From DATKSS01 sp035468355 (GTDB lineage Bacteria; Chloroflexota; Dormibacteria; Dormibacterales; Dormibacteraceae), in contig DATITA010000012.1 of the NCBI GenBank assembly GCA_035468355.1, positions 19,418-83,417 of the forward strand: a DNA stretch of 64,000 bases, in the 5' to 3' direction. Below, in pieces: positions 51,258 to 63,173 of the stretch (within the stretch, counting starts at the first letter, position 1; each line of letters opens with the position of its first letter). The translations under genes and the position numbers were made by a program. The notes under the pieces were generated by a model. It made no database searches, was not told the origin of the DNA, and was given only the letters and a program-made list of their open reading frames with translations.

Positions 51258-52377
51258 GTGCTGGAACCCGTGAGCTCGCGGCGCATCTTGGTCGTGGACG
51301 ACGAGGAACCCCTCGCCAAGGTGATGGCGCGCACGCTCCGAAGCCGGGGATTCGAGTGCGATATCGCGCTGGACGGGGCCCAGGCCAGGCAGTTGTTCGA
51401 GAAGCAGGACTATGCCCTCGCGCTGCTGGACGTGCGCCTCCCCGACGAATCCGGCTACGGGCTCCTCGAAGAGCTGCGGGCCAGGAGCCCGGACACCGCC
51501 GTGGTGATGATCTCGGGGGTCGACGACCCCGAGCTCGGCCGGGCTGCCATGGAGCACGGGGCCTACGCGTACCACGTCAAGCCCGTCGGTGCGACGCAGC
51601 TCTATCTGCTGGTCGAGAACAACCTGCGCCGCAGGAGCCTCGAGATCGATGGCCGCGCGACCATGCGGCGGCTCGAATCGATGGTCGAAGAGCGCTCGGA
51701 GCAGGTGCGGCGGGCGGCCAGGCTTCAGACCGGCATGCTGCCTGCCTCTCCTTATGTGGGAGAAGGTTTCGAGCTGGCGGCCCACTTCAGCGCAGCCAAG
51801 GAGATCAGCGGCGATTTCTACGATTGGCACCACGCACTGGACGACCGGCTGACGATCACGCTGGGCGACGTGATGGGAAAGGGGCTGCCTGCGGCCCTGA
51901 TGATGGCCACGGCGCGCGCGGCCCTTCGAGGCGCTGCCGGCATCCATCCGATGGAGGCCGGTATCAAGCAGGCGGCCGAGGTGATGGCCGCCGCACTCGA
52001 GGTCGAGCACGCGTACGTCACCGTCTTCCATTCATCGTTCGACCCGCGATCAGGCGATCTGCGCTATGTCGACGCCGGCCACGGGCACGCGCGCATCCTG
52101 CGAGCCGTGGGGGGCCAGGAGCTGCTGCCGGAGCGCAGCGCGCCGATCGGAATCTTCCCGGACACCCAGTATCTCGTCGGCACCGCGACCCTTCGACCTG
52201 GCGACACCCTGGTCGTCTTCTCCGACGGCCTGCTGGACCTGCGTCCCGACCTCGCCACCGCCGACGTGCTGCTGCCCTACGAAGCGCGACGGGCGAGCAC
52301 CGCCCAGCAGATGGTCGACATACTTGCCAACGGAGCCCCGACCCGCGAGCTCTTCGACGACGTCACCATCGTCGCCC

Positions 52378-52391
<14 letters not shown>
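51258..52391 (+). CDS. REC-PP2C (RsbU/SpoIIE-type) phosphatase
   Basis: A 377-residue response regulator with a phosphatase output. REC (about 8-125) has acidic DDEE and ALLDVRLPDE (phospho-Asp) and KPVG. The PP2C part (about 170-375) has SGDFYDWHH and GDVMGKGLPAALMMAT, DAGHGHARI and SDGLLDLR, the SpoIIE/RsbU metal motifs. It most likely dephosphorylates the divergently encoded STAS protein, completing a partner-switch set. Its end overlaps the convergent hybrid kinase gene by 14 bases. Confidence 0.9.
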
Positions 52392-54759
<2,368 letters not shown>

Positions 54760-54802
54760 CCTGCGCACCTTCCATCCCGCCAGGGGGGGCGAGGTTTCAG
54801 AG

Positions 54803-57199
54803 GTGTTGCCAGAACCCGACGCGCCTGTCGCGCCATGGAGCCGGGGGCTGGTACGTCGAATCACACCCTTTGCAGCCATCGCCGCCATCTTCGCCATGCA
54901 GGCCCTGTCGGACGCCAGCCCGGTGCTGGCGTTTCCGCTATACCTGGCCGTCGTCCTGCTCGCCGCCCTCCAGGCTGGGCGGTCCGAGTCGGTCGCGGCC
55001 GCCACCCTGGCGGCGATCGCAATCCTGATCCGCCCGCTCGTGACCGGCGCCCACGCGTCGGACCTGGCGCCCGCCATGCTGCTCGCCGCCGTGCTGGTGG
55101 TGGTCACGGTGGCGGTCGGCGAGGCCGCCCGGCAGGCGCGCCAGACCGCGGTCGAGGCTCAGCGCGCGGCCGCGCGCACGGCGGCGGCGGAGCAGCGGGT
55201 CCGCACCATGCTCGAGGCGGCGATGGTGGGGCTCGCCCTCACCGACCTCGACGGAAGATGGACCCAGGTCAACGAGCAGCTGAGCCGCATCCTCGGCCGC
55301 AACCGCGATGACATCCTCCACACGGCATTGGGAGCCGTCACAGCGGAAAGCGACCGCCTGGTGATCGATGATGCGCTCGCGCTTCTTCGCTCGGGCGACA
55401 TCGTGCACTGGGAAGGCGAGCTGACGCACGTCCGGCCCGACGGGACTTTGGTTCCGGTCGCAGTCGCCATCGCCAAGCCGTCTCCAGACGCCCAATGGCT
55501 GGTGGTCCAGGAGACGGATATCTCCGAGCGCCGGCGAGTGGAGCTCCTCCGCGACTGCCTGGTCGCCGTCCAGCAAACGATCCTCGACTCGGCGAGCTGG
55601 GACCAGGCCCTCCCTGTCCTGCTCGCCAGCCTGTGCTCGCATCTCAACTGGGACGTGGGGATTTACTGGGTGGTCGAATCCGAGCGCAAGGCGCTGCGGG
55701 TGAAGCACACGTGGCGCTCCAATGACGCCGAGCTCGACCGGTTCGTCGAGGAGGGCCGCGCCCTTGGGGTGACCGCAGAGGCGGGCCTTCTGAGCAGGGT
55801 GTGGCAGTCGGGGGTCGTCGGCGCCGAGATGAACCTCGAGCAGGCGCAGGATTACGAGCGGGTGGAAGCCGCCCGCCGGGCGGAGCTGCGCGCCGCCCTT
55901 GCGCTGCCGGTCGTCGACGCCGGCTGCGTGATCGGCGTGATCGAGCTGCTGGGCCGGCGCTCCAGAAGCCTGCGCGATGACGAGGTGATGGCCATGGCGA
56001 CGGTCGGCCTGGAAGTCGGCCAGTTCATCCGCCGCAGCGACACAGCCCAGGCTCTGCGCCGGAGCGAGGCCGACCACCGCGCCATCTACGAGCGCTCGCC
56101 CATCGGCATCGCCCGCATCAGCGCGGAGGGGGAGCTGTTGGAGGCCAACGTCGCGCTGCTCGGTATGGTCGAGCACGATTTCGAGACGATGCGGTCCGGC
56201 GCCTGGCCGGATCTGCTTCGGGCGTACGACCAGGCTGCTTCGCGCCACCGCGCCGCCCCCCTGCTGGCCGGGATCACCGACGGCGGCAGCGTCCAGGTCA
56301 GGGCGGTGACCGCGAGCGGAAAGTGGCTGTGGCTGCAGCTGACCGCGACCTCCATCCCGGACGCCAGCGGGAGGCCCGAGCACGTCCTGGTCATGGTCGA
56401 AGACGTCACCACGGTGCGCGACACCTCGGACAAGCTGGCCGAGGCGCTGGAGTCCCAGCGCAGCGCCAACGCCAACCTCGAGAAGCTCGACCGGACCAAG
56501 ACCGAGTTCCTCAGCATCGTGAGCCACGAGTTCCGAACCGCGCTGACCGGCATCCAGGGCTTCAGCGAGCTCATCCGTGACGGGGGCCTGGAACCCGACG
56601 AGCTCCGGGCCTACGGCGGATACATATTCAATGACGCGGACCGGGTCAACCGGCTCATCGGCGACATGCTGGACCTTGACCGGATGGAGTCAGGCCGCAT
56701 GAGCATGCGGAGCGGCGCGGTCGACATCAACGAGGTCTTGAGCGAAGCGATGGCGCGAGCGGTGACGGCCGCTTCCACCGTCGAGTTCAAGGCCGACCTC
56801 GACCCGAGGCTTCCGATCGTCTCCGGCGACCGCGACCGCCTGATCCAGGTGGTCAGCAACCTGGTCAACAACGCGATCAAGTACTCGCCCGACGGCGGTA
56901 CGGTGTCCCTGTCGAGCAGGGCGGAGGGCGGTTTCGCCCTCGTCAGCATCTCGGACACCGGTTTGGGCATCCCCCCAGACGAGATCGGGCACGTGTTCGA
57001 GCGTTTCCGGCGCGTGCGCAGCGGCGCCGCCCAATCAATTCCCGGGACTGGCCTGGGCCTCACGATCGTTAAGCAGATCGTGGAGATGCACGGGGGCAAG
57101 ATCTGGGTGGAGTCGGCGGTCGGGCATGGGTCGGCCTTTCACTTCACCGTCCCCATGGCCGTGGAGAACACGAGCCCCAGGCAGCTCCTCCGTGCCTGA
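54803..57199 (+). CDS. membrane PAS-GAF-PAS histidine kinase
   Basis: About 798 residues. Four or so N-terminal helices (about 20-110), a PAS domain (about 125-240), a GAF domain (about 255-400), a second PAS (about 415-530), DHp with SIVSHEFRTALTGIQGF and HATPase with NNAIKYSPDGG and GTGLGLTIV. It has no receiver of its own; the next gene encodes one. Start taken as GTG 54803 (TTG 54806 is equivalent). TAGACT at 54747-54752 could be its -10 box. Confidence 0.88.
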   Translation: MLPEPDAPVAPWSRGLVRRITPFAAIAAIFAMQALSDASPVLAFPLYLAVVLLAALQAGRSESVAAATLAAIAILIRPLVTGAHASDLAPAMLLAAVLVVVTVAVGEAARQARQTAVEAQRAAARTAAAEQRVRTMLEAAMVGLALTDLDGRWTQVNEQLSRILGRNRDDILHTALGAVTAESDRLVIDDALALLRSGDIVHWEGELTHVRPDGTLVPVAVAIAKPSPDAQWLVVQETDISERRRVELLRDCLVAVQQTILDSASWDQALPVLLASLCSHLNWDVGIYWVVESERKALRVKHTWRSNDAELDRFVEEGRALGVTAEAGLLSRVWQSGVVGAEMNLEQAQDYERVEAARRAELRAALALPVVDAGCVIGVIELLGRRSRSLRDDEVMAMATVGLEVGQFIRRSDTAQALRRSEADHRAIYERSPIGIARISAEGELLEANVALLGMVEHDFETMRSGAWPDLLRAYDQAASRHRAAPLLAGITDGGSVQVRAVTASGKWLWLQLTATSIPDASGRPEHVLVMVEDVTTVRDTSDKLAEALESQRSANANLEKLDRTKTEFLSIVSHEFRTALTGIQGFSELIRDGGLEPDELRAYGGYIFNDADRVNRLIGDMLDLDRMESGRMSMRSGAVDINEVLSEAMARAVTAASTVEFKADLDPRLPIVSGDRDRLIQVVSNLVNNAIKYSPDGGTVSLSSRAEGGFALVSISDTGLGIPPDEIGHVFERFRRVRSGAAQSIPGTGLGLTIVKQIVEMHGGKIWVESAVGHGSAFHFTVPMAVENTSPRQLLRA

Positions 57200-57614
57200 T
57201 GCCGGCCTGGGTGGGGCGGACGGTCAAGCGGGGGCGGGCGTCCCGGGCCTGTTCACGGTCCTGGTCGCCGACGACAACGACGTCGCCCAGCGCCTTTGCA
57301 AGCGAGTGCTCGAAAAGGCGGGGTACACGGTGCTGATTGCGGCTGACGGCCTCCAGGCGGTGGACATCGCGCTCAAGCAGCGCCCGGCGATGATCCTCAT
57401 GGACGTCGCCATGCCCGGCATCGACGGCCTCGAGGCGATGCGCCGGATCAAGCAGGAAATGCCCACCATCCCGATCGTCATCGCCAGCGCCCACTCGATG
57501 GCGAGCGACCGCGAGAGGTTTCTCACGGCGGGGGCCGACGACGTGCTGAGCAAGCCATTCCGGCTCGCTGACCTCGTCGCCATCGTGGCCAAGCTCTCCG
57601 GCGCGCCGAAGTGA
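57192..57614 (+). CDS. single-domain response regulator
   Basis: A 140-residue CheY-like receiver: acidic ADDND, phospho-Asp in LMDVAMPGID, Ser/Thr switch in ASAHS and K in LSKPFR. No output domain. GTG 57192 overlaps the upstream kinase by 8 bases and its stop overlaps the Ser/Thr kinase gene as GTGA, so it probably connects the histidine kinase to the next protein or to a diffusible target. Confidence 0.88.
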   Translation: MPDAGLGGADGQAGAGVPGLFTVLVADDNDVAQRLCKRVLEKAGYTVLIAADGLQAVDIALKQRPAMILMDVAMPGIDGLEAMRRIKQEMPTIPIVIASAHSMASDRERFLTAGADDVLSKPFRLADLVAIVAKLSGAPK

Positions 57615-59272
57615 AAGACCTCACCGGGACGAGGCTGGGGTCCTACGAGATCGTCGAACGACTCGGGGGCGGCGGCATGGCCGTGGTCTATCGCGCCGTC
57701 CAGCAGCCTCTCGGCCGCGAGGTCGCGTTGAAAGCTCTGTCGTCGGAGCTGTTCCAGGACGAGGGCTTCGTCAAGCGGTTCGAGACCGAGGCCAAGACGC
57801 TCGCCAAGCTGGACCATCCCAACATCCTTCCGATCTACGACTTCGAGGTCACCGAGGGCGTCGCGTTCCTGACCATGCCCCTGATCCGCGGCGGGACGCT
57901 GCGCGACATCCTGAATCGAGGCCCGCTCGACCCGTTGACCGCGTGGCGATACCTACGGGAGACCGGGGACGGCCTGCAGCATGCGCACGACGCCGGCATC
58001 GTCCACCGCGACCTCAAGCCGACCAACGTGCTCATCCACTCGGACGGTCGCGCCATGCTCGCAGACTTCGGCCTGGCGCGCGGCGCCGGGCAGCCGACCC
58101 ACCTCACCACGATCGGCCTTGCGATTGGGACGCCGGGTTACATGGCCCCCGAGCAGGTGATGGGCCACGACGTCGACAGGCGTGCCGACATATATGCGAT
58201 GGGCGTCTTGACCTTCGAGATGCTGACGGGCCGCCTGCCTTACATCGGCGCCAACCGCATGGAGGTCGCCTACGCGACGGTAAACTCACCGATTCCTTCG
58301 GCTGTGAAGCTGAACGCCGCCTTGCCCGACGAGCTCGACCAGCTCTTGGCCAGAGTGCTGGCCAAGGATCCGGCCCAGCGGCCGCAGACCGTGCGCGACC
58401 TGCTGGCGCAGATGGCCAAGCTTCCTCAGCGGCGGATGGCGCCGGTGGCGGCTGTCGCCCCCGTGCCTGCGGGGACCGCGGCCGGCGCCGGCGGGGTCGC
58501 CGTAATGCCCAGGCCTTCTCCCGGGCCCCAGGGCCCTGACACCACATCGATGCGCGCCGTCCCGGCGGGGATCCTTCACGGCTCGCCTCCGCCCACGCCG
58601 ACGACGACCGCCGGCTCGGCGATCAGGACCCTGGAGCTCATGGGCGTGAAGCCGGCGCGCGCGAGGGGCCGCTTCATCCTGAACTCACACGTCAGCAACA
58701 TCGTCCACGTCGCACGCGACATCGCCGGAGACCGCTGGCCCGAGGTCGCGTACGCCGCGGGCCTGGTGCAATACGTGGAGCAGGATCCGCCGCACGACGA
58801 CCAGCTCTCGTCGCCAGTCGAGTCGTTGAGCCGTCTGAACGAGGCCTTCGAGACGATCTACGGACCGGAAGCCGAGGACATGATCCGGGCCTGGGGCCGG
58901 CGCGCCACGGAGCGCTGGCTGGCGGAGGGCAGGCACGGCATGGGCGGCCCGAGGCGGTTGGTGCCGGGACGGCAGCGCAAGCTGTCGGGGGTGGTCAAGA
59001 ACTTCTCCGAGGCCATGGACAACGTCCGTGGCGAGCACACGCATGCGTGGCTCCAGGTCGACGAGCACCAGTTCTGGTTGGTCAACTTTTCGAACATGTT
59101 CGCGCTCGGCCGGATCAAGACGGTCAAGTCGTGCCATATGTGGACCTCGACTGTCGAAACCATCCTTCGCTGGGCCGGCCTCGCCAACGATTGGTACGTG
59201 GAAGAGGTCGAATGTGGTTGTGTGACGGGGACGTTCGATTGCGTCTTCGCCATTCGCTCCGTGGAGAGCTGA
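57611..59272 (+). CDS. Ser/Thr protein kinase with V4R-like C-terminal domain
   Basis: A 553-residue soluble kinase. The PknB-type domain (about 10-270) has GGGGMAVVY, K41, HRDLKPTN (D134) and DFG at 152-154. After a Pro/Ala linker (about 280-345) the last 200 residues resemble a V4R/4-vinyl-reductase-like sensor fold, ending in WYVEEVECGCVTGTFDC and FAI. No membrane helix is present, unlike most PknB kinases. The C-terminal match is a judgement from pattern only. It is coupled to the response regulator gene. Confidence 0.85.
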   Translation: MKDLTGTRLGSYEIVERLGGGGMAVVYRAVQQPLGREVALKALSSELFQDEGFVKRFETEAKTLAKLDHPNILPIYDFEVTEGVAFLTMPLIRGGTLRDILNRGPLDPLTAWRYLRETGDGLQHAHDAGIVHRDLKPTNVLIHSDGRAMLADFGLARGAGQPTHLTTIGLAIGTPGYMAPEQVMGHDVDRRADIYAMGVLTFEMLTGRLPYIGANRMEVAYATVNSPIPSAVKLNAALPDELDQLLARVLAKDPAQRPQTVRDLLAQMAKLPQRRMAPVAAVAPVPAGTAAGAGGVAVMPRPSPGPQGPDTTSMRAVPAGILHGSPPPTPTTTAGSAIRTLELMGVKPARARGRFILNSHVSNIVHVARDIAGDRWPEVAYAAGLVQYVEQDPPHDDQLSSPVESLSRLNEAFETIYGPEAEDMIRAWGRRATERWLAEGRHGMGGPRRLVPGRQRKLSGVVKNFSEAMDNVRGEHTHAWLQVDEHQFWLVNFSNMFALGRIKTVKSCHMWTSTVETILRWAGLANDWYVEEVECGCVTGTFDCVFAIRSVES

Positions 59273-59469
59273 AACACCCTTTCATATTTGTTGCGTCCCT
59301 TGTTATGCCTCCAGGCTTAACATCGACCAATTCCTTAACCCCTCCCTCCTTTCTGAAGGTCTTTCGCCCCCCGGCGGAGGACCTTCTTCCTTTGGCCCGG
59401 ACCCGCCCATCCCTGCTCTGGCCCGCCCGCTCCGATCGGGCTGCCGGGCGGCTCGACGGCGCGTTTGGA

Positions 59470-59475
59470 TACAGT
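59470..59475 (+). promoter_or_regulatory. putative -10 box for the glycosyltransferase gene
   Basis: TACAGT lies six bases before GTG 59482. The remaining 200-base gap after the kinase gene holds no gene or repeat that I can see. Confidence 0.45.
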
Positions 59476-59481
59476 CCAGTC

Positions 59482-60621
59482 GTGCGTTTCGCCATCGACG
59501 TCACGGCCTGCTGGCGGCCCCGCCGCGTGGGCATGCTGACGGTCGCGATCGAGCTCTCCAGGGCTCTGGTCGCCCTGCGCGGAAAGGACGAGATCACGTT
59601 GCTCTGCAGCCGGGAGCGACCGAGCGCCCTGGCAGGTCTCGATTGCGAAGCCGTGCTGTCCCCCTACCGGCACGAGCTCGTGCTGAAGACCAGGTGGCTG
59701 CCGGCCATTGAAACGCAGCTCGACTGCGACGCCATCCTTTATCCCTACTGGCCCAGCCCGCCCAGGCGCAAGCATGGCGCTCCGCCCGCGGCGGTGTTCG
59801 TGCACGACCTCGCTTTTCGCGTGACTCCGGCCGAGGTCCCCTGGCAGCAGCGCGCCTATTTCCGGATGGTGCTTCCACCAGCGCTCCGGAACGCCGCGGC
59901 CATCCTGGTGCCTTCGGAGTCCACGCGCCGCGACCTGCTCCAGGTCTACGGGATCCCGGGGATCGAATCCAGGGTCGAGGTCATCCCGGAAGGCCTGCCT
60001 CCGTCGGTGCCGGCGGGTCCGCTGCCAGAGGGCATCCAGCCGGGGTTCATCCTGGCGGTCGGGACTGTCGAGCCTCGCAAGAACTACCCTCGCCTGCTCG
60101 CCGCATTCCGGCAGCTGCGTGGTCGCCAGGGCTCGCTGCCATTCATCATCAACGGCCGTCCGGGGGTGCCTCAGCTCGTGATCGCGGGGCGGCCGGGTTG
60201 GGCCTACGGGGACACCCTTCAGCGCATCGCAGCCGAACCGGGCGTCCGGTATCTCGGCCATGTCGACGAGCCCACGCTGACCGCCCTCTACGAGTCCGCG
60301 TCGGTGCTGGCGTTTCCGAGCCTGTACGAGGGGTTCGGCCTCCCCTTGCTGGAAGCGATGGCACACGGGGTTCCGGCGGTAGTCGGTGCGGCCGGCGCGC
60401 TGCCGGAGCTGGCGCCGGCTGCGTCGATCGCTGTCAAGACGGACGACGTCAACGCGATCGCCGGGGCCCTGGAAAGGTTGCTCGCGGACGAATCGCTGCG
60501 CCGAAAGCTCGGCGATGAAGGGCGGCGGCTCGCCGCCTCCTATACGTGGGATCGCGCCGCGGAACGCACGCTCGCGGTATTGCGGAGGATCGGCGCCCAG
60601 GCTCAGCGTAAAGTCGCTTAG
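59482..60621 (+). CDS. GT4-family glycosyltransferase
   Basis: A 379-residue GT-B fold glycosyltransferase (GT4 type). VGTVEPRKNYPRLLAAF and FPSLYEGFGLPLLEAMAHGVPAV (the E-x7-E region) are diagnostic. The donor and acceptor are unknown; mannosyltransferases are a common match. GTG 59482 follows TACAGT by six bases, and the frame upstream is antisense-like. The next gene starts directly after its stop. Confidence 0.88.
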   Translation: MRFAIDVTACWRPRRVGMLTVAIELSRALVALRGKDEITLLCSRERPSALAGLDCEAVLSPYRHELVLKTRWLPAIETQLDCDAILYPYWPSPPRRKHGAPPAAVFVHDLAFRVTPAEVPWQQRAYFRMVLPPALRNAAAILVPSESTRRDLLQVYGIPGIESRVEVIPEGLPPSVPAGPLPEGIQPGFILAVGTVEPRKNYPRLLAAFRQLRGRQGSLPFIINGRPGVPQLVIAGRPGWAYGDTLQRIAAEPGVRYLGHVDEPTLTALYESASVLAFPSLYEGFGLPLLEAMAHGVPAVVGAAGALPELAPAASIAVKTDDVNAIAGALERLLADESLRRKLGDEGRRLAASYTWDRAAERTLAVLRRIGAQAQRKVA

Positions 60622-62268
60622 GTGGGACGGAATTTCGGCGAGCGAATAGCGGTGCTGGCGCTTCTGGACGGCGGCGAGCACGACTACGCGCGTATGGCGC
60701 GACCGCTGCTTCGATCGCTGGAGGCGACGCGCCACTTCCACCTGGACACCATCACGAGGCAGGAGGACCTCCGGCTTGCCGGTCACCGGGTGCTTCTCGC
60801 CGCGAGTGACCGGCCGCTTCGTCCCGGGCAGGCCGACGAGATCTCCGAGTTCGTGCGCGGCGGGGGCGGCCTGATCCTGCTGCACGGCACCCTGTCGGCC
60901 TGGTCGTCGGGGGGGGAGCTCGCCGACCTCGCCGGGTGGGCCTCCGGCGGGGTGGGTCCGCTGACCGAGCTCCTCGTCAGGCCGGACGAATCCCAACCTG
61001 TGACGCAAAGTCTTGGCTCTGAATGGAGTGTGCGCGACGAGCTCTACCTGTCGGAAGGGCCGCCGAACGGGGACGTGGAGGTCCTGCTCCGCGCGCGGTG
61101 GCGTTTCACCGACCAGGTCGTGGCATACGAGCGCCGCGTCGGCGATGGGCGCTTCGTCTACCTGGGGTTGGGCCACGAACTTTCAACCTATGAGGACGAG
61201 AAGTTCCAGGTGCTGGTGCATCGCTCTTTGCTCACCGCGGGCGGCGTTCAACCCGCGCCCGAGGTCGGCGTCGGGCTCATCGGCTATGGCGCGATCGCCC
61301 GCGACCACGCGGCCGCGATCGCTGCAGTCGCCGGCCTGCGACTGGCCGGTGTCTGCGACCTGTCCGCCGAACGCCGGCAGCAGGCGGACCGTGAATGGGC
61401 GGTCCGCACTCATGCGCGCAGCGAGGAGATGCTCGAAGACCCTGACGTCGGCCTCGTGGTGGTCGGGACCCCGCCCAGCGCGCATGCCGCCTCGGTCCTG
61501 GAGGCACTCGCAGCCGGGAGGCACGTGGTCTGTGAAAAGCCGTTTGCGCTCAGGGTGGAAGAGGTCGATCGCATGATGGGATCGGCTTCGGCCCGCGGCC
61601 TCGTGCTCACCGTGTACCAGAGCCGCCGCTGGGACCCCGATTACCTCGCGATGCGGGAGGCTGTGCGCTCTGGACGAATCGGTGACGTGTTCTACATGGA
61701 ATCGTTCATTGGCGGCTACTCCCATCCGTGCGACTTCTGGCACAGCCACGAGCCCATCTCGGGCGGGACCATCTACGACTGGGGCTCGCATTATTTCGAC
61801 TGGATCCTGCAGATGTTCCCCGACACGGTCCGCTCCGTCTCGGCCATAGCCCACAAGCGTGTTTGGCACGACGTCACCAACGCAGACCAGGTGAGGGTCG
61901 ACCTTACGTTCGCCTCCGGCGCGCAGGCGAGCTTCCTGCAGTCCGACATTGCGGCGGCGTTGAAGCCCAAGTGGTACGTGCTCGGCACCGAAGGCGCGGT
62001 GGTGGGAGAGTGGCAGCCCGAAATCGTGCCTGCCGATCATCCCGCGCGCGTCAAGGTGCTGCGGCCGGCCGGCGCCGGCTCTCACGAAGAGTGGCTGGTG
62101 CTCTCGCCGCGCGACGACCAGGGTTTCTATCGCAATCTCGCCGACCACATGGCGTGGGACGAACCACTCGCTGTCACGCCGGACGAAGCGCGCCGGACCG
62201 TCGCCGTGATGGAGGCAGCCACCCACTCGATCGCACGGGGCGGCGCCCCGCTCGAGGTCCAGATATAG
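60622..62268 (+). CDS. ThuA-like domain fused to Gfo/Idh/MocA oxidoreductase
   Basis: A 548-residue fusion. Residues 1-200 resemble the ThuA/trehalose-utilisation class I amidotransferase-like fold (GGGGLILLHGTLSAW, GRFVYLGLGHE). Residues about 210-548 are an NAD(P)-dependent sugar oxidoreductase: GLIGYGAIARDHAAAI, then VVVGTPPSAHA and CEKPFAL with the catalytic-type Lys. GTG 60622 follows the glycosyltransferase stop without a gap. ThuA and Gfo genes are often neighbours in sugar catabolism; here they are one protein. Substrate unknown. Confidence 0.83.
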   Translation: MGRNFGERIAVLALLDGGEHDYARMARPLLRSLEATRHFHLDTITRQEDLRLAGHRVLLAASDRPLRPGQADEISEFVRGGGGLILLHGTLSAWSSGGELADLAGWASGGVGPLTELLVRPDESQPVTQSLGSEWSVRDELYLSEGPPNGDVEVLLRARWRFTDQVVAYERRVGDGRFVYLGLGHELSTYEDEKFQVLVHRSLLTAGGVQPAPEVGVGLIGYGAIARDHAAAIAAVAGLRLAGVCDLSAERRQQADREWAVRTHARSEEMLEDPDVGLVVVGTPPSAHAASVLEALAAGRHVVCEKPFALRVEEVDRMMGSASARGLVLTVYQSRRWDPDYLAMREAVRSGRIGDVFYMESFIGGYSHPCDFWHSHEPISGGTIYDWGSHYFDWILQMFPDTVRSVSAIAHKRVWHDVTNADQVRVDLTFASGAQASFLQSDIAAALKPKWYVLGTEGAVVGEWQPEIVPADHPARVKVLRPAGAGSHEEWLVLSPRDDQGFYRNLADHMAWDEPLAVTPDEARRTVAVMEAATHSIARGGAPLEVQI

Positions 62269-62288
62269 CCGAGCGCATCGGTTGGGGC

Positions 62289-63173
62289 GTGCTCGGCGCC
62301 GCCTGGATCGCCGGTGCGGCGGTGCTGCCAGCCATCGCGGCCTCCTCCAACGGTAGACTGGTCGCGATTGCCGCCAGGGACGCTGAGCGGGCGCGCAAAA
62401 TGGCCGACCCGTACCCGGCTCTTGGTGTGCTCGACTCGTACGAGGCGGTCCTGGCCGACCCGGCCGTGGACGCCGTTTACATCCCGCTCGTGAACAGCGC
62501 GCACAGAGAATGGACCTTGCGGGCGCTGGAGGCCGGCAAACACGTTCTGTGCGAAAAGCCACTGGCGATGAACTCGGCCGAGGCGGAGAAGATGGCCGCC
62601 GCCGCACGGTCAGCGGGCAGGCTTCTCATGGAGGCGTTCATGTATCGCTTCCACCCCCGCGTGCAGGCTGTGGTCGCCGGTCTTCGTGATCCGATGTATG
62701 TGCAGGCGAGCTTTGGCTTCCGGCTGAGTGACCCGTCCAACTACAGGCTGCGCGCTGAGCACGGCGGTGGAGCGCTGCTCGATGTCGGCTGTTACGTGGT
62801 CAGCGTCGCGCGCTGGATCCTGGGCGAGCCGGCGCACGTATTCGCCGCATCGCACATCGTGGGAGAGGTCGACATGACCACGAGCGCGCTGCTCAGCTTC
62901 GAAGGCGGCGCGATGGCCGCAGTGTGGTCGAGCTTCGAGTCCCCCGAGGAGCAGGAGCTGACCGTCGTCAGCCATGACGGCGCCCACCGCCTCGGCGAGC
63001 CGTTCACCTCGCGGGACGGCGCGGATCCGTACCAGCGGATGGTGGAGTCCTTTGCGGACAGCGTTTTGCACGACCGGCCCGCCGCCATACCGCTGAGCGA
63101 GTCGATCGCGAACATGAAGGTCCTCGACCGCATCCGCGCGGCAGCGGCGCGGTTAGATTCAGCTAGCTCTTGA
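62289..63173 (+). CDS. Gfo/Idh/MocA-family oxidoreductase
   Basis: A second NAD(P)-dependent sugar oxidoreductase, about 294-298 residues. VLGAAWIAGAAVLPAI is the Rossmann start, CEKPLAMN has the conserved Lys and LLDVGCYVVSVARWI the typical active-site His/Asp region variant. The family-like sequence (RIGWG) extends upstream of GTG 62289 to about 62274, but no standard start lies there; ATA 62265 would overlap the previous stop. Probably an operon partner of the two genes before it. It overlaps the next, convergent gene by 11 bases. Confidence 0.85.
   Translation: MLGAAWIAGAAVLPAIAASSNGRLVAIAARDAERARKMADPYPALGVLDSYEAVLADPAVDAVYIPLVNSAHREWTLRALEAGKHVLCEKPLAMNSAEAEKMAAAARSAGRLLMEAFMYRFHPRVQAVVAGLRDPMYVQASFGFRLSDPSNYRLRAEHGGGALLDVGCYVVSVARWILGEPAHVFAASHIVGEVDMTTSALLSFEGGAMAAVWSSFESPEEQELTVVSHDGAHRLGEPFTSRDGADPYQRMVESFADSVLHDRPAAIPLSESIANMKVLDRIRAAAARLDSASS

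Noticed and set aside
54760..55107. In-frame N-terminal extension of the hybrid kinase
   Set aside because: It runs antisense to the divergent PAS-GAF-PAS kinase gene and lacks kinase-sensor features.
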